Shown piece after piece: positions 7,017 through 12,223 of a stretch of DNA of 12,223 bases. Each line of letters begins with the position of its first letter. Positions within the stretch are counted from its first letter, which is position 1. The stretch covers positions 1-12,223 of the forward strand of contig NZ_JAIVFR010000082.1 in assembly GCF_020829685.1 (NCBI RefSeq). The letters run 5' to 3'. The stretch comes from Nostoc sp. CHAB 5715 (GTDB lineage Bacteria > Cyanobacteriota > Cyanobacteriia > Cyanobacteriales > Nostocaceae). Under the pieces are notes generated by a model. The model ran no database searches. It had not been told where the DNA came from and saw nothing but the letters and a program-made list of their open reading frames with translations. The position numbers and the translations under genes were made by a program.

Positions 7017-7835
7017 ATGTCTCACAATCATAGTCACGGACACGATCGCGGTGGCAGTAATTACAACCGCGCTTTTGTTATCAGTGTTGCCCTAAACACT
7101 GGTTTTGTCCTCATTGAGGCAACCTATGGCATTGTTGCTAACTCCCTTGCCTTGATTGCCGATGCGGGTCACAATTTGAGTGATGTTTTGGGTTTACTAC
7201 TTGCTTGGGGCGCAAGCATCCTCGTCCGTCGTCGCCCGACATCACGTCGCACCTACGGGCTGCGTCGCACCTCAATTTTGGCTGCGCTTTTAAACGCCGC
7301 TTTTCTCCTAGTTGTTTCTGGCGGTATTGGCTGGGAAGCAATTCAACGGTTTCGTGAACCTGCTCCGGTAGCAGGAGGAATAGTAATTACAGTAGCAGCT
7401 ATAGGAATTTTCATTAATACAGTAAGTGCTTTGATGTTCTTGTCGGGGCGTAAAAGTGACTTGAACATCAGAGGCGCATTCTTACATCTAGTTGCAGATG
7501 CTGCGGTATCTGTAGGGGTTGTACTGGCTGGTATTGCAATTATTGCTACAGGTTGGCTGTGGTTTGATCCAGCGGTGAGTTTGATTGTTACTGTGGTGAT
7601 TGTAGCTGCCACTTGGGGACTTTTGCAGGAATCCTTGAATTTGATTACAGATGCTGTACCAGCAGGAATAGAACCTTTAGCTGTCCGTACTTATCTAACC
7701 GAACTCCCTGGCGTGGCTCAAGTTCATGACCTACATATTTGGGCAATGAGTACCACAGAAACAGCACTCACCAAACACCTCTCGCCGTGGAAGCCCCTGC
7801 TTTCAAGCATGGGGGCAAGGCGTAGGCGATTTTAA
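7017..7835 (+). CDS. Cation diffusion facilitator (CzcD/ZitB-type), 3' end displaced by an IscB element
   Basis: CDF proteins exchange protons for Zn(II), Cd(II) or Co(II) across the inner membrane. This one has a His-rich N-terminus (HNHSHGHD), six predicted transmembrane helices, and the HD-HD metal site of Zn/Cd-type members: H52xxxD56 in TM2 (GHNLSD) and H157xxxD161 in TM5 (HLVAD). The C-terminal cytoplasmic domain begins normally (PGVAQVHDLHIWAMSTTETALT). At T252 the frame runs into a mobile element and adds about 20 foreign residues (KHLSPWKP...RRRRF) before a stop. The missing 52 residues are found intact at 9432-9591. Joining 7017-7771 to 9432-9591 gives 915 bases and a 304-residue CDF protein. 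The truncated form keeps the membrane site but loses half of the dimerising metal-sensing domain, so function is doubtful. ATG 7017 has no clear Shine-Dalgarno. Confidence 0.9.
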   Translation: MSHNHSHGHDRGGSNYNRAFVISVALNTGFVLIEATYGIVANSLALIADAGHNLSDVLGLLLAWGASILVRRRPTSRRTYGLRRTSILAALLNAAFLLVVSGGIGWEAIQRFREPAPVAGGIVITVAAIGIFINTVSALMFLSGRKSDLNIRGAFLHLVADAAVSVGVVLAGIAIIATGWLWFDPAVSLIVTVVIVAATWGLLQESLNLITDAVPAGIEPLAVRTYLTELPGVAQVHDLHIWAMSTTETALTKHLSPWKPLLSSMGARRRRF

Positions 7836-7840
7836 TCGCC
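7793..7840. repeat. Two hairpins at the iscB-downstream end of the element
   Basis: Hairpin 1 (7793-7816): GCCCC and TGCT pair with AGCA and GGGGC around TTCA, with a two-base bulge. Hairpin 2 (7825-7840): GGCGAT/ATCGCC around TTTA, two bases after the iscB stop codon. Subterminal imperfect palindromes are what IS200/IS605-type single-strand transposases recognise. Hairpin 2 may also help end the iscB transcript, though no T-run follows. Confidence 0.6.
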
Positions 7841-7841
7841 G

Positions 7842-9182
7842 TCAAAAAATCGCATAGGAATACCCATCCTTTTTATGAGTTGCTAAACAATATTTGTGGC
7901 TGATGCCCGATATTCTTCCCTTGCTTGTAGCGATATCGAAACTACCCGTAGCTCGACACAAAACCCGTCCAACATAAACGCCTACTTTCTTACCGCTAGT
8001 AACAACTGATTTGATAATGTCACCAGTTTGAAAACCAAAATGTATTTGTTTATTTGTGCGGTGACGACTCGGAAATCCAAACTTATCAGTTCCGCACATT
8101 TGACGAGTACCGTGACCCGATGCTGTAATCAACAATGGTTTGACACCTTTAATGTTGAGAATTGGTGTTGATGTTCCAACACAAGCAGCATCTAACCAGT
8201 GAGTTTTTTCGAGCCTTTGTTGACCCTCCGGGTTCGCCAGTCCCTCTTTGTTGGAGCAACAAGACCGGGCTAGCTCACTGCGATTAAACTTGGTTAAACC
8301 ACCAGAACCTGTTTCTACTGGTAATCCAGTTGCTTTTAAAACGTTCAGTAATGCAAATCTAGTTGTATTTACGGCTGCTGCATCTGCCAATGGTCTTTTT
8401 GCTTGTTTCAAGATTTTCTCTAATTTTGAGGGGTCTTTTTTCAGAAAGTCTTTGATATCTTTAGTCCCCTTTTTGACATTACATTTTTCGCAACTTAGTG
8501 TCAGGTTTGCGATTGAGTTAGAGCCTCCTTTCGCTCTTGGGTGAATGTGTTCTATTTGTAAAGGAACGTCTTTAACGCCGCAGTAAGCACATTCCCTGTT
8601 CCACTTTTCAAGCAAGTACTCACGAGTCTCAAAGCCCTGTAGCGTACCCTGCTGATATTCGTTCCCTTGAATATCTGGATTCTGCATCAACTGCATATCA
8701 AAGCGTACTAGCTCTTGACTAATAGCCGTAATTGGTGCAAATCGGCGTAACTTCTCAACAAGCGTTTTAATATTATCAACTCGACTTTGTAAGCTCGGTG
8801 GTAGCCATCCTTGAGGACGGGTTCTATTCAGAAATCTCGGTTGCCTGTAACGAGTTTTCCTTGCTCGTCTACCACGCCTTAATTGCCGTCTAGAGGTTAA
8901 AGCGTCTCTGATTGCAAAACCTCTGTGTTTTAATTCTGCTGCAAATACAACCTCTCCAGTTGAATTGTTAACTAATGCAATTCCAGTTGTTTTTGCGCCA
9001 GGGTCAATCTTTAATCGTAGTGGTGATACTATTGAATCAAGACGCGACTCTTTCAAAATAATTGTGAAAGGAAAGCGTCTAAATACTGCTGCTTTTTTGT
9101 TCGTTAATAATTGTCGAGCCTGTGCAGAGTGAATTGGATATAGGGGTCTTTTTTCTGCATCTAAAACAAATACTTTGGACAT
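7842..9182 (-). CDS. iscB: IscB, RNA-guided RuvC/HNH nuclease
   Basis: The 446-residue protein has the complete IscB layout. The N-terminal PLMP domain reads RPLYPIHSAQARQLL (12-26). RuvC-I is LKIDPGAKTTGIAL with D60. The Arg-rich bridge helix is at 98-116 (RRQLRRGRRARKTRYR). RuvC-II is ISQE157LVRFD. The HNH insert spans about 197-240, with zinc-knuckle cysteines C198/C201 and C231/C234, catalytic H212 (IEHIHPRAKGG) and N226. RuvC-III is H328WLD331AACVG. A C-terminal RNA/target-interaction domain ends GYSYAIF. All catalytic residues are present, so it is probably active. ATG 9182 follows AGGAG (9192-9196) by nine bases. Unusual: about 19 extra residues (305-323) in front of RuvC-III look like a palindromic repeat insertion in frame. 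IscB cleaves DNA matching an omegaRNA guide; the RNA candidate lies directly upstream. It is not TnpB, which lacks HNH. Confidence 0.93.
   Translation of the reverse strand: MSKVFVLDAEKRPLYPIHSAQARQLLTNKKAAVFRRFPFTIILKESRLDSIVSPLRLKIDPGAKTTGIALVNNSTGEVVFAAELKHRGFAIRDALTSRRQLRRGRRARKTRYRQPRFLNRTRPQGWLPPSLQSRVDNIKTLVEKLRRFAPITAISQELVRFDMQLMQNPDIQGNEYQQGTLQGFETREYLLEKWNRECAYCGVKDVPLQIEHIHPRAKGGSNSIANLTLSCEKCNVKKGTKDIKDFLKKDPSKLEKILKQAKRPLADAAAVNTTRFALLNVLKATGLPVETGSGGLTKFNRSELARSCCSNKEGLANPEGQQRLEKTHWLDAACVGTSTPILNIKGVKPLLITASGHGTRQMCGTDKFGFPSRHRTNKQIHFGFQTGDIIKSVVTSGKKVGVYVGRVLCRATGSFDIATSKGRISGISHKYCLATHKKDGYSYAIF
8214..8270. repeat. In-frame small palindromic repeat insertion inside iscB
   Basis: This 57-base stretch encodes about 19 residues (ARSCCSNKEGLANPEGQQR) absent, as I recall, from the usual short link FNRSxLGLxKTHWLDAACVG. 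It contains ACCCTCCGGGT (8223-8233), GGG/CCC arms around TTCGCCAGT, and the hairpin TTGTTG-GAG-CAACAA (8248-8262). Compact palindromic repeats of this type are dispersed in Nostoc-like genomes and give in-frame ...ANPEG... insertions in proteins. The length is a multiple of three, so the nuclease frame survives. Confidence 0.55.
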
Positions 9183-9189
9183 AATGTTT

Positions 9190-9447
9190 TGCTCCTAAGA
9201 GCCTCCTTTCGGGTAAAGTTAGCTTTGATAATGTTAGAGGTCGGTACTATCCAAACAACACTGGCTTAACCCTTGTAGACCTGTTTAATCGTTCGGTTCT
9301 AGAGCGAGGGACTAGCTACGCATCCCCCGGTAGGACTTAAACTCTTGCCTCTAACGTAGCCAATGAAGGCTTAATCTGGTCAGATGTGGGACAATTTCTG
9401 TGCCCCCGCCTTTAGGCGTGGGGTTTCTGACTGTTCACCTTGTCATC
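9190..9447 (-). ncRNA. Candidate omegaRNA (HEARO RNA) with host-derived guide
   Basis: About 240 noncoding bases lie between the element end and iscB, where IscB systems encode their guide RNA 5' of the nuclease. On the minus strand the order is: guide from flanking host DNA (9447 down to 9432, gatgacaaggtgaaca), then a terminal hairpin (9403-9423), then AGCC/GGCT around TTCATT. A multistem scaffold is closed by the perfect long-range pairing GTTAGAGG (9355-9348) with CCTCTAAC (9240-9233). Inside it, CGGGGGA (9329-9323) pairs with TCCCTCG (9311-9305) around an 11-base loop. The 3' part carries the iscB ribosome site. The exact ends, and the guide length of about 16, are inferred from the family; the stems are read by eye. 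Confidence 0.7.
9403..9423. repeat. Terminal hairpin at the iscB-upstream end of the element
   Basis: CCCC plus CGCC (9403-9410) pair with GGCG and GGGG (9415-9423) around TTTA, with a single bulged T. It lies eight bases inside the inferred end and resembles hairpin 1 at the other end in shape and composition. It would be both a transposition end structure and the first stem of the omegaRNA after the guide. Confidence 0.6.
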
Positions 9448-9591
9448 CCAGCAGGTTATCCCGGTGATACTTTTTTAGCACGGGTAGTCGGTGAACTTCA
9501 CGATAATTTCAGCATTGAACACCCAACCATTCAGGTGGAGACAGGCGATCCGAGTTACCAATGTCCTTTCGCTCCTGACAACCTAATTTAA
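9432..9591 (+). pseudogene. Displaced 3' end of the CDF transporter gene
   Basis: This fragment encodes the last 52 residues of the CDF protein begun at 7017: VHLVIPAGYPGDTF, then LHDNFSIEHPTIQVETGD and the terminal CPFAPDNLI, typical of the cytoplasmic CDF domain. The stop TAA is at 9589-9591. The frame stays open a little upstream into the element, but that stretch (PPPLGVGFL) is only the element's end hairpin. The piece shows no damage, so the insertion may be recent and precise excision would restore the gene. Alone it has no start or ribosome site and should not be expressed. Confidence 0.88.
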
Positions 9592-9710
9592 GTCAATTGT
9601 TAGCTGACTTGAAAATACTACTTCGATGTTTATCGATATAGATACCATACCCCATGCCCATTTTTATCCGTTAATATTGTGCGCGATCGCCCAAAAGCTC
9701 CAGTAGGTAT

Positions 9711-10751
9711 TCAGAAGCGCACAGCGAAGCCTACAAAAGGATTAAAATCATCTGCTGCCTGCGTTATCCCAATGTTGACACCCGCATCTAGCTGCAAATT
9801 CTCTGTCAGGAGGTATGTTACACCAGTATCAAAGGTGGCAACTAATTCTGAGCCACTCTCAGTAGTAATATCTGTGAATAGCTCGAAATAGGTACCCAGT
9901 CTATCTGTAGCTTGGTAGCCGAAGACAACGCTATTGACAAATCCCACATTATATCCGAGGTCAGCCTCATTTTTATTGAAGTTGAACTGGGTCTGCAAAC
10001 CTACGTTCCATTTTTCAGATAACTCAATCGCCAAGGGAAAAGTAACGCCACCCTCAATCGAATTATTTCCTAGATTATCTTGATTGGTGGGCAATTTGAT
10101 AAAAGATACCATACCAAAAGCAGTTGTGCCGCCATCATTGCCCCAAAAGTTGACTCTCACACCAACTGTAGTATCACCAAAGCCAGAATTCTTTTCTGTA
10201 GTACCATCTCTAAACTCGGTACGCACGTTGTTGTATGTTTGCGGGCTAATCTGAAGCTCAACGTTATTTAGCAAACCTACTCGAATGTTGGGAATGAAAG
10301 TTTGGAAGCCTTTGACATCTATGTCGTCTTGGTTATTAGTATCCCTGGTGTAGGTTACTAAATCCACCTCAATTTGGTAATGTCCGGCATCAACAGTATA
10401 AGGACTGTCAGTTTTGCTAGGACGACCTGAATTGAAATCTCGCATCAGTTCCCTGGGTGTAGGATTGAACAAGTTGTATTGGCTCTTGTCAGGTGGGGTA
10501 TTTTCAGGTTGATTGGGCTGTTGAGTAACTGCCTCTGATATCTCCTGTTTGGCTGTGGGTAAGTAATATTGGCTCTTTTCAGGCACAGGAGATGGAGTAT
10601 CAAGCCGGAGGTCGCTATCCTCAAAGTTGGTAGCCAAGGTGAACGCGTATCTGAACTTCAAGCAGCTCTGAAACTTTTGGGTTTTTATTCTGGTGCTGTA
10701 GATGGTACATATAGTGAGAATACGGCCAGTGCTGTTGCCCGGTTTAAACAA
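9711..10751 (-). CDS. Outer-membrane 'transporter' beta-barrel (phenol MetA-like family), probably 5'-truncated
   Basis: The family-like part runs from about 10600 down to 9711. It has a Pro-rich lead ending NPTPRELMRDF, then SPYTVDAGHYQIEVDLVTYTRD, then alternating amphipathic strands (VELQISPQTY, TTVGVRVNFWG, WNVGLQTQFNF), ending in aromatic FVGFAVRF as outer-membrane barrels do. Such proteins are annotated as putative transporters (MetA phenol-pathway family); substrate unknown. The open frame continues to a TTG at 10751, but those residues (MFKPGNSTG...) are antisense to the PG-binding gene and contain no credible signal peptide. The only start near the real part, GTG 10586, has neither Shine-Dalgarno nor signal. 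An exported barrel needs a signal peptide, so the 5' end was probably lost at a junction near 10590-10612. PEKSQYYL and PDKSQYNL are a short internal duplication. Confidence 0.7.
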   Translation of the reverse strand: MFKPGNSTGRILTICTIYSTRIKTQKFQSCLKFRYAFTLATNFEDSDLRLDTPSPVPEKSQYYLPTAKQEISEAVTQQPNQPENTPPDKSQYNLFNPTPRELMRDFNSGRPSKTDSPYTVDAGHYQIEVDLVTYTRDTNNQDDIDVKGFQTFIPNIRVGLLNNVELQISPQTYNNVRTEFRDGTTEKNSGFGDTTVGVRVNFWGNDGGTTAFGMVSFIKLPTNQDNLGNNSIEGGVTFPLAIELSEKWNVGLQTQFNFNKNEADLGYNVGFVNSVVFGYQATDRLGTYFELFTDITTESGSELVATFDTGVTYLLTENLQLDAGVNIGITQAADDFNPFVGFAVRF

Positions 10752-11453
10752 GCTGCTGGCTTAAATCCAGATGGCATTGTTGATGCCAGCACTTGGCAAC
10801 GACTTTTCCCTAATCAACCAGTAGCAGCATCAACCGTTCGTTCATCACAGCCAAGATTTAACTCAGCTACGAATTTTCCTGTTCCAACCCAGGTTAGTAA
10901 CCTCACCAACGTTGCAAATCCCAACCCTCCAAGACAAGCTGTAACACAAGTTCCGACTAACCCCGAACCAAGACTTACTACCCCAAGACAAGCTGTAACA
11001 CAAGTTCCGACTAACCCCGAACCAAGACCTACTACCCCAAGACAAGCTGTAACACGAGTTGCGACTAGCCCTGAGCCAAGACCTGCTACTCCAAGAAAAA
11101 CTACAACCTCAAGCACACAAAAAACGCCGAATCGTACTACATCAACTACTCGAACTCAGTCAACTACACGGACTAGGCAAACTACTCGAACTCAGCCAAA
11201 CACAACTACTAAGCGAACCCCTGGTATTCAATACACCTCAGAAGGATTGCCAATTTTGCGTATAGGATTACGTGGTTCTGAAGTTGTGAAGTTGCAGCAA
11301 CAACTGAAAAAGCTTGGGTTCTTGAAAGGCGATGCCGATGGAGACTTTGGCGAGACAACCCAAGCAGCCGTGAAAGCTGCACAAAAGCGCTATGGTTTAG
11401 AAGCTGACGGTGTAGTTGGTGGCTCTACCTGGGAGGTTCTTTTGCGGCGTTAG
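10569..11453 (+). CDS. Peptidoglycan-binding protein with two PG_binding_1 domains, 5' end doubtful
   Basis: The frame runs from TTG 10569 (294 residues). The first PG_binding_1 domain is at about 18-80: ILKVGSQGERVSELQAALKL, then DGTYSENTASAVARFKQ, then DGIVDASTWQRLF. A Pro/Thr/Arg linker follows (81-225), with three 18-residue repeats at 121-174 and then a Thr/Arg-rich stretch. A second PG_binding_1 domain is at about 227-294: ILRIGLRGSEVVKLQQQL, then DGDFGETTQAAVKAAQ, then DGVVGGSTWEVL. Such proteins bind cell-wall peptidoglycan and should be exported. However, the first residues (MALFRHRRWSIK) are not a signal peptide, and they are antisense to the neighbouring barrel gene. The natural N-terminus has probably been lost; no ATG or ribosome site is seen nearby. 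Domain calls are firm. Confidence 0.75.
   Translation: MALFRHRRWSIKPEVAILKVGSQGERVSELQAALKLLGFYSGAVDGTYSENTASAVARFKQAAGLNPDGIVDASTWQRLFPNQPVAASTVRSSQPRFNSATNFPVPTQVSNLTNVANPNPPRQAVTQVPTNPEPRLTTPRQAVTQVPTNPEPRPTTPRQAVTRVATSPEPRPATPRKTTTSSTQKTPNRTTSTTRTQSTTRTRQTTRTQPNTTTKRTPGIQYTSEGLPILRIGLRGSEVVKLQQQLKKLGFLKGDADGDFGETTQAAVKAAQKRYGLEADGVVGGSTWEVLLRR
10929..11090 (+). repeat. Three tandem 54-bp repeats encoding a linker
   Basis: Units at 10929-10982, 10983-11036 and 11037-11090 each encode 18 residues (PRQAVTQVPTNPEPRLTT type). The first two are nearly identical; the third has diverged (RVATSPEP); a fourth begins as PRKTTT and degenerates. This is recent in-frame tandem duplication in a low-complexity linker, not a CRISPR: units abut without spacers and are coding. 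Confidence 0.85.
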
Positions 11454-11551
11454 CCCCAACAGCGTTAGGCTGACACTAAAGTTGCCATCCACTATAGTGC
11501 AATTTTGGCAGTTCCCTTAATGACTTTGGAACTTGCTAGTGGTCTGTCCCA

Positions 11552-12107
11552 TTAATTTTGAGGGGTTGGATAAATCTTTGAAAGCTTAACTCTTGCGTCT
11601 TCTGTACGAAAACGCCAATCTACACAAACTTTATTTTGATTGCGATCGCTCTCCCAAATCGATACCTCTGTTTCTAAAGTTTCAAGATCCGGAATTCTTC
11701 TTTGAAGACATTGACGAACGAGTACAGACAATTCAGATTCAACCATATTTAACCCAACGGGAAAGCCAGTTGCTTCAAGTCGGGGAACCGCAAGGGCGCA
11801 CTGGCTCACCAACTACCATGTTTTGGTGTATGGTGAATCTCTAATTTTTTGGCAATTCGTCTGGCCTCGGCAGGTTCAAACACTTCATACAATGCACCGA
11901 TTGTATGAGTATTTAAGTTATCCATTACCAATGGAATTACAAGAGCGTCCGCAAAGTGGATATGCTCTTTTAGCCAAGGTTTTAGCTCGTTTTTTTTAAT
12001 ATCCGACCAACTGTACTTTTGCTCAAGCTATCAACTATTTCAAGACTCACAAGTTTGTCTGCTAACATTCTTAAAGTCCAGCGTGCGCTAAGAGAAGGTG
12101 CATCCCA
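11552..12107 (-). pseudogene. IS630-family transposase, broken (N-terminal and C-terminal pieces)
   Basis: Read on the minus strand from 12107: APSLSARWTLRMLADKLV and STVGRILKK are the end of the HTH region of IS630 transposases. At an A8 run (11990-11997) the frame shifts by one; the -1 frame continues NELKPWLKEH. The text then jumps to HFADALVIPLVMDNLNTH, so the middle of the protein, including the first catalytic Asp, is missing here. The C-terminal part follows: ALYEVFEPAEARRIAKKLE and HHTPKHGSW, a stop caused by a 56-base insertion, then LNMVESELSVLVRQCL, VDWRFRTEDARVKL and the end PTPQN at 11552. The homologous order is unmistakable, but the gene cannot make an active enzyme. The A8 shift may be a natural slippage site rather than damage. 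Confidence 0.8.
11753..11808. repeat. 56-bp palindromic repeat inserted in the IS630 transposase
   Basis: Removing 56 bases between TTTAA and CCAACTACC restores the conserved PKHGSW-LNMVESE. The insert has GCCAGT (11765-11770) facing ACTGGC (11800-11805) around a GC-rich core with GGGGAACC, a form common among small dispersed repeats of cyanobacteria. CCAAC flanks or overlaps both edges. The length is not a multiple of three, and it brings in a stop. Confidence 0.65.
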
Positions 12108-12223
12108 CAAATCAGTTCAGAATTCGTATACCGAATGGAAGATGTGCTTGATTTATATGCTCAACCACCTGAGCAAAAACGCCCACTAGTATGCTTTGAT
12201 GAAAGGTTATGCCAATTAATTGC
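12099..12223 (+). pseudogene. IS630-family transposase core fragment, runs off the window
   Basis: The plus-strand frame reads CIPQISSEFVYRMEDVLDLY, then RPLVCFDERLCQLI at the window end. This is the start of the IS630 DDE core, with the first catalytic Asp in CFDE. It begins at exactly the point (after ...KPWLKEH) where the minus-strand copy loses its middle, so it is either the inverted middle of the same gene or part of a second, oppositely oriented copy. No start codon or HTH region precedes it in this orientation. Confidence 0.75.

Larger units (their letters stand above)
7772..9431 (-). mobile_element. IscB (OMEGA/HEARO) element inserted in the CDF gene
   Basis: Boundaries are set by restoring the host frame: CTCAC (to 7771) joins TGTTCACC (from 9432) to give ...T-A-L-T-V-H-L-V-I-P, the family sequence. 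AC at both junctions (7770-7771, 9430-9431) leaves a two-base ambiguity. The element is about 1660 bases and holds one gene, iscB, plus a structured leader RNA and hairpins at each end, with no target duplication beyond AC. It lacks a TnpA transposase, so it is non-autonomous and would need a transposase supplied from elsewhere, as with IS200/IS605-like elements. Read on the minus strand, the host sequence just after the element is GTGAGTG. HEARO elements are, as I recall, found next to ATGA or GTGA, which supports this boundary. Confidence 0.85.
11537..12223. mobile_element. Rearranged IS630-family remnant
   Basis: Transposase pieces lie on both strands: the C-terminal half and an N-terminal piece on the minus strand (11552-12107), and the catalytic core on the plus strand from 12099 to the window end. 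The left edge may be TAGTGGTCTGTCCC at 11537-11550, since IS630 elements insert at TA, but the matching end is outside the window. Catalytic parts are separated: the first Asp (CFDE) is on the plus strand, the second (VMDNLNTH) and the Glu (MVESELS) on the minus. Confidence 0.65.

Noticed and set aside
7842-9182. TnpB or Cas9 as the nuclease identity
   Set aside because: It has an HNH inside RuvC and a PLMP-type N-terminus, which excludes TnpB. At 446 residues without REC lobes it is too small for Cas9. IscB fits fully.
9400-9591. Separate 63-residue gene
   Set aside because: Its first residues are the element's terminal hairpin and the rest is the displaced CDF C-terminus.
9590-9610. Terminator after the CDF fragment
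   Set aside because: AAGTCA/TGACTT is only six A/T-rich pairs with no T-run.
10929-11090. CRISPR-like repeats
   Set aside because: Units abut directly with no spacers and encode a protein linker.
10814-11116. Minus-strand frame of 100 residues with internal repeats
   Set aside because: It is the antisense of the 54-bp coding repeats in the PG-binding gene; its repetitiveness follows from them.
11449-11474. Terminator after the PG-binding gene
   Set aside because: GTTAGCC and GGCTGAC pair with one wobble, but no T-run follows; too weak to annotate.

Overview
The window looks cyanobacterial, most likely a filamentous Nostoc-type genome. It carries seven copies of the HIP1 octamer GCGATCGC (starting at 96, 1607, 1695, 4912, 5518, 9683 and 11642). 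The protein families (HupE/UreJ fragment, PG-binding and TPR proteins) and the short palindromic repeats inserted inside genes fit the same group.

Layout. (1) 1-1040: the 3' part of an NRAMP-type Mn/Fe transporter gene. (2) 1127-1810: an exported TPR protein. (3) 2005-2220, minus strand: the signal peptide and first residues of a HupE/UreJ metal permease whose remainder is gone. (4) 2221-2907: a long gap without a convincing gene, with short repeats and hairpins. (5) 2908-6027: a complete heavy-metal RND efflux pump, without an adaptor or outer-membrane partner beside it. (6) 6274-6819: a His-rich lipoprotein with a metal-binding-type C-terminal domain. (7) 7017-9591: a CzcD/ZitB-type cation diffusion facilitator gene split by a 1.66 kb mobile element. 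(8) 9711-11453: an outer-membrane 'transporter' barrel gene and a peptidoglycan-binding gene, placed head to head, both apparently lacking natural 5' ends. (9) 11537-12223: a scrambled IS630-family remnant, with pieces on opposite strands.

The most interesting object is the element at about 7772-9431. It encodes IscB, the RNA-guided RuvC/HNH nuclease of OMEGA systems regarded as the ancestor of Cas9, on the minus strand with all catalytic residues visible. Upstream of iscB lies about 240 nt of structured non-coding sequence with the position and fold expected of an omegaRNA (HEARO RNA). The element has no transposase of its own. Removing it restores the host frame exactly: 755 + 160 bases give a 304-residue CDF protein. 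The insertion therefore also reveals the predicted guide, which is derived from the host gene, and the adjoining GTGA motif.

Functionally, the left 9.6 kb is a metal-homeostasis neighbourhood (Mn/Fe import, possible Ni/Co permease, RND export, periplasmic metal-binding lipoprotein, Zn/Cd-type CDF) that has been eroded by mobile DNA. The HupE gene is truncated, the CDF is interrupted, and the right side is a patchwork of truncated genes and IS debris. Palindromic repeat insertions are seen twice, once in frame inside iscB and once disrupting the IS630 transposase. All homology statements come from recognising motifs by eye; no searches were run.
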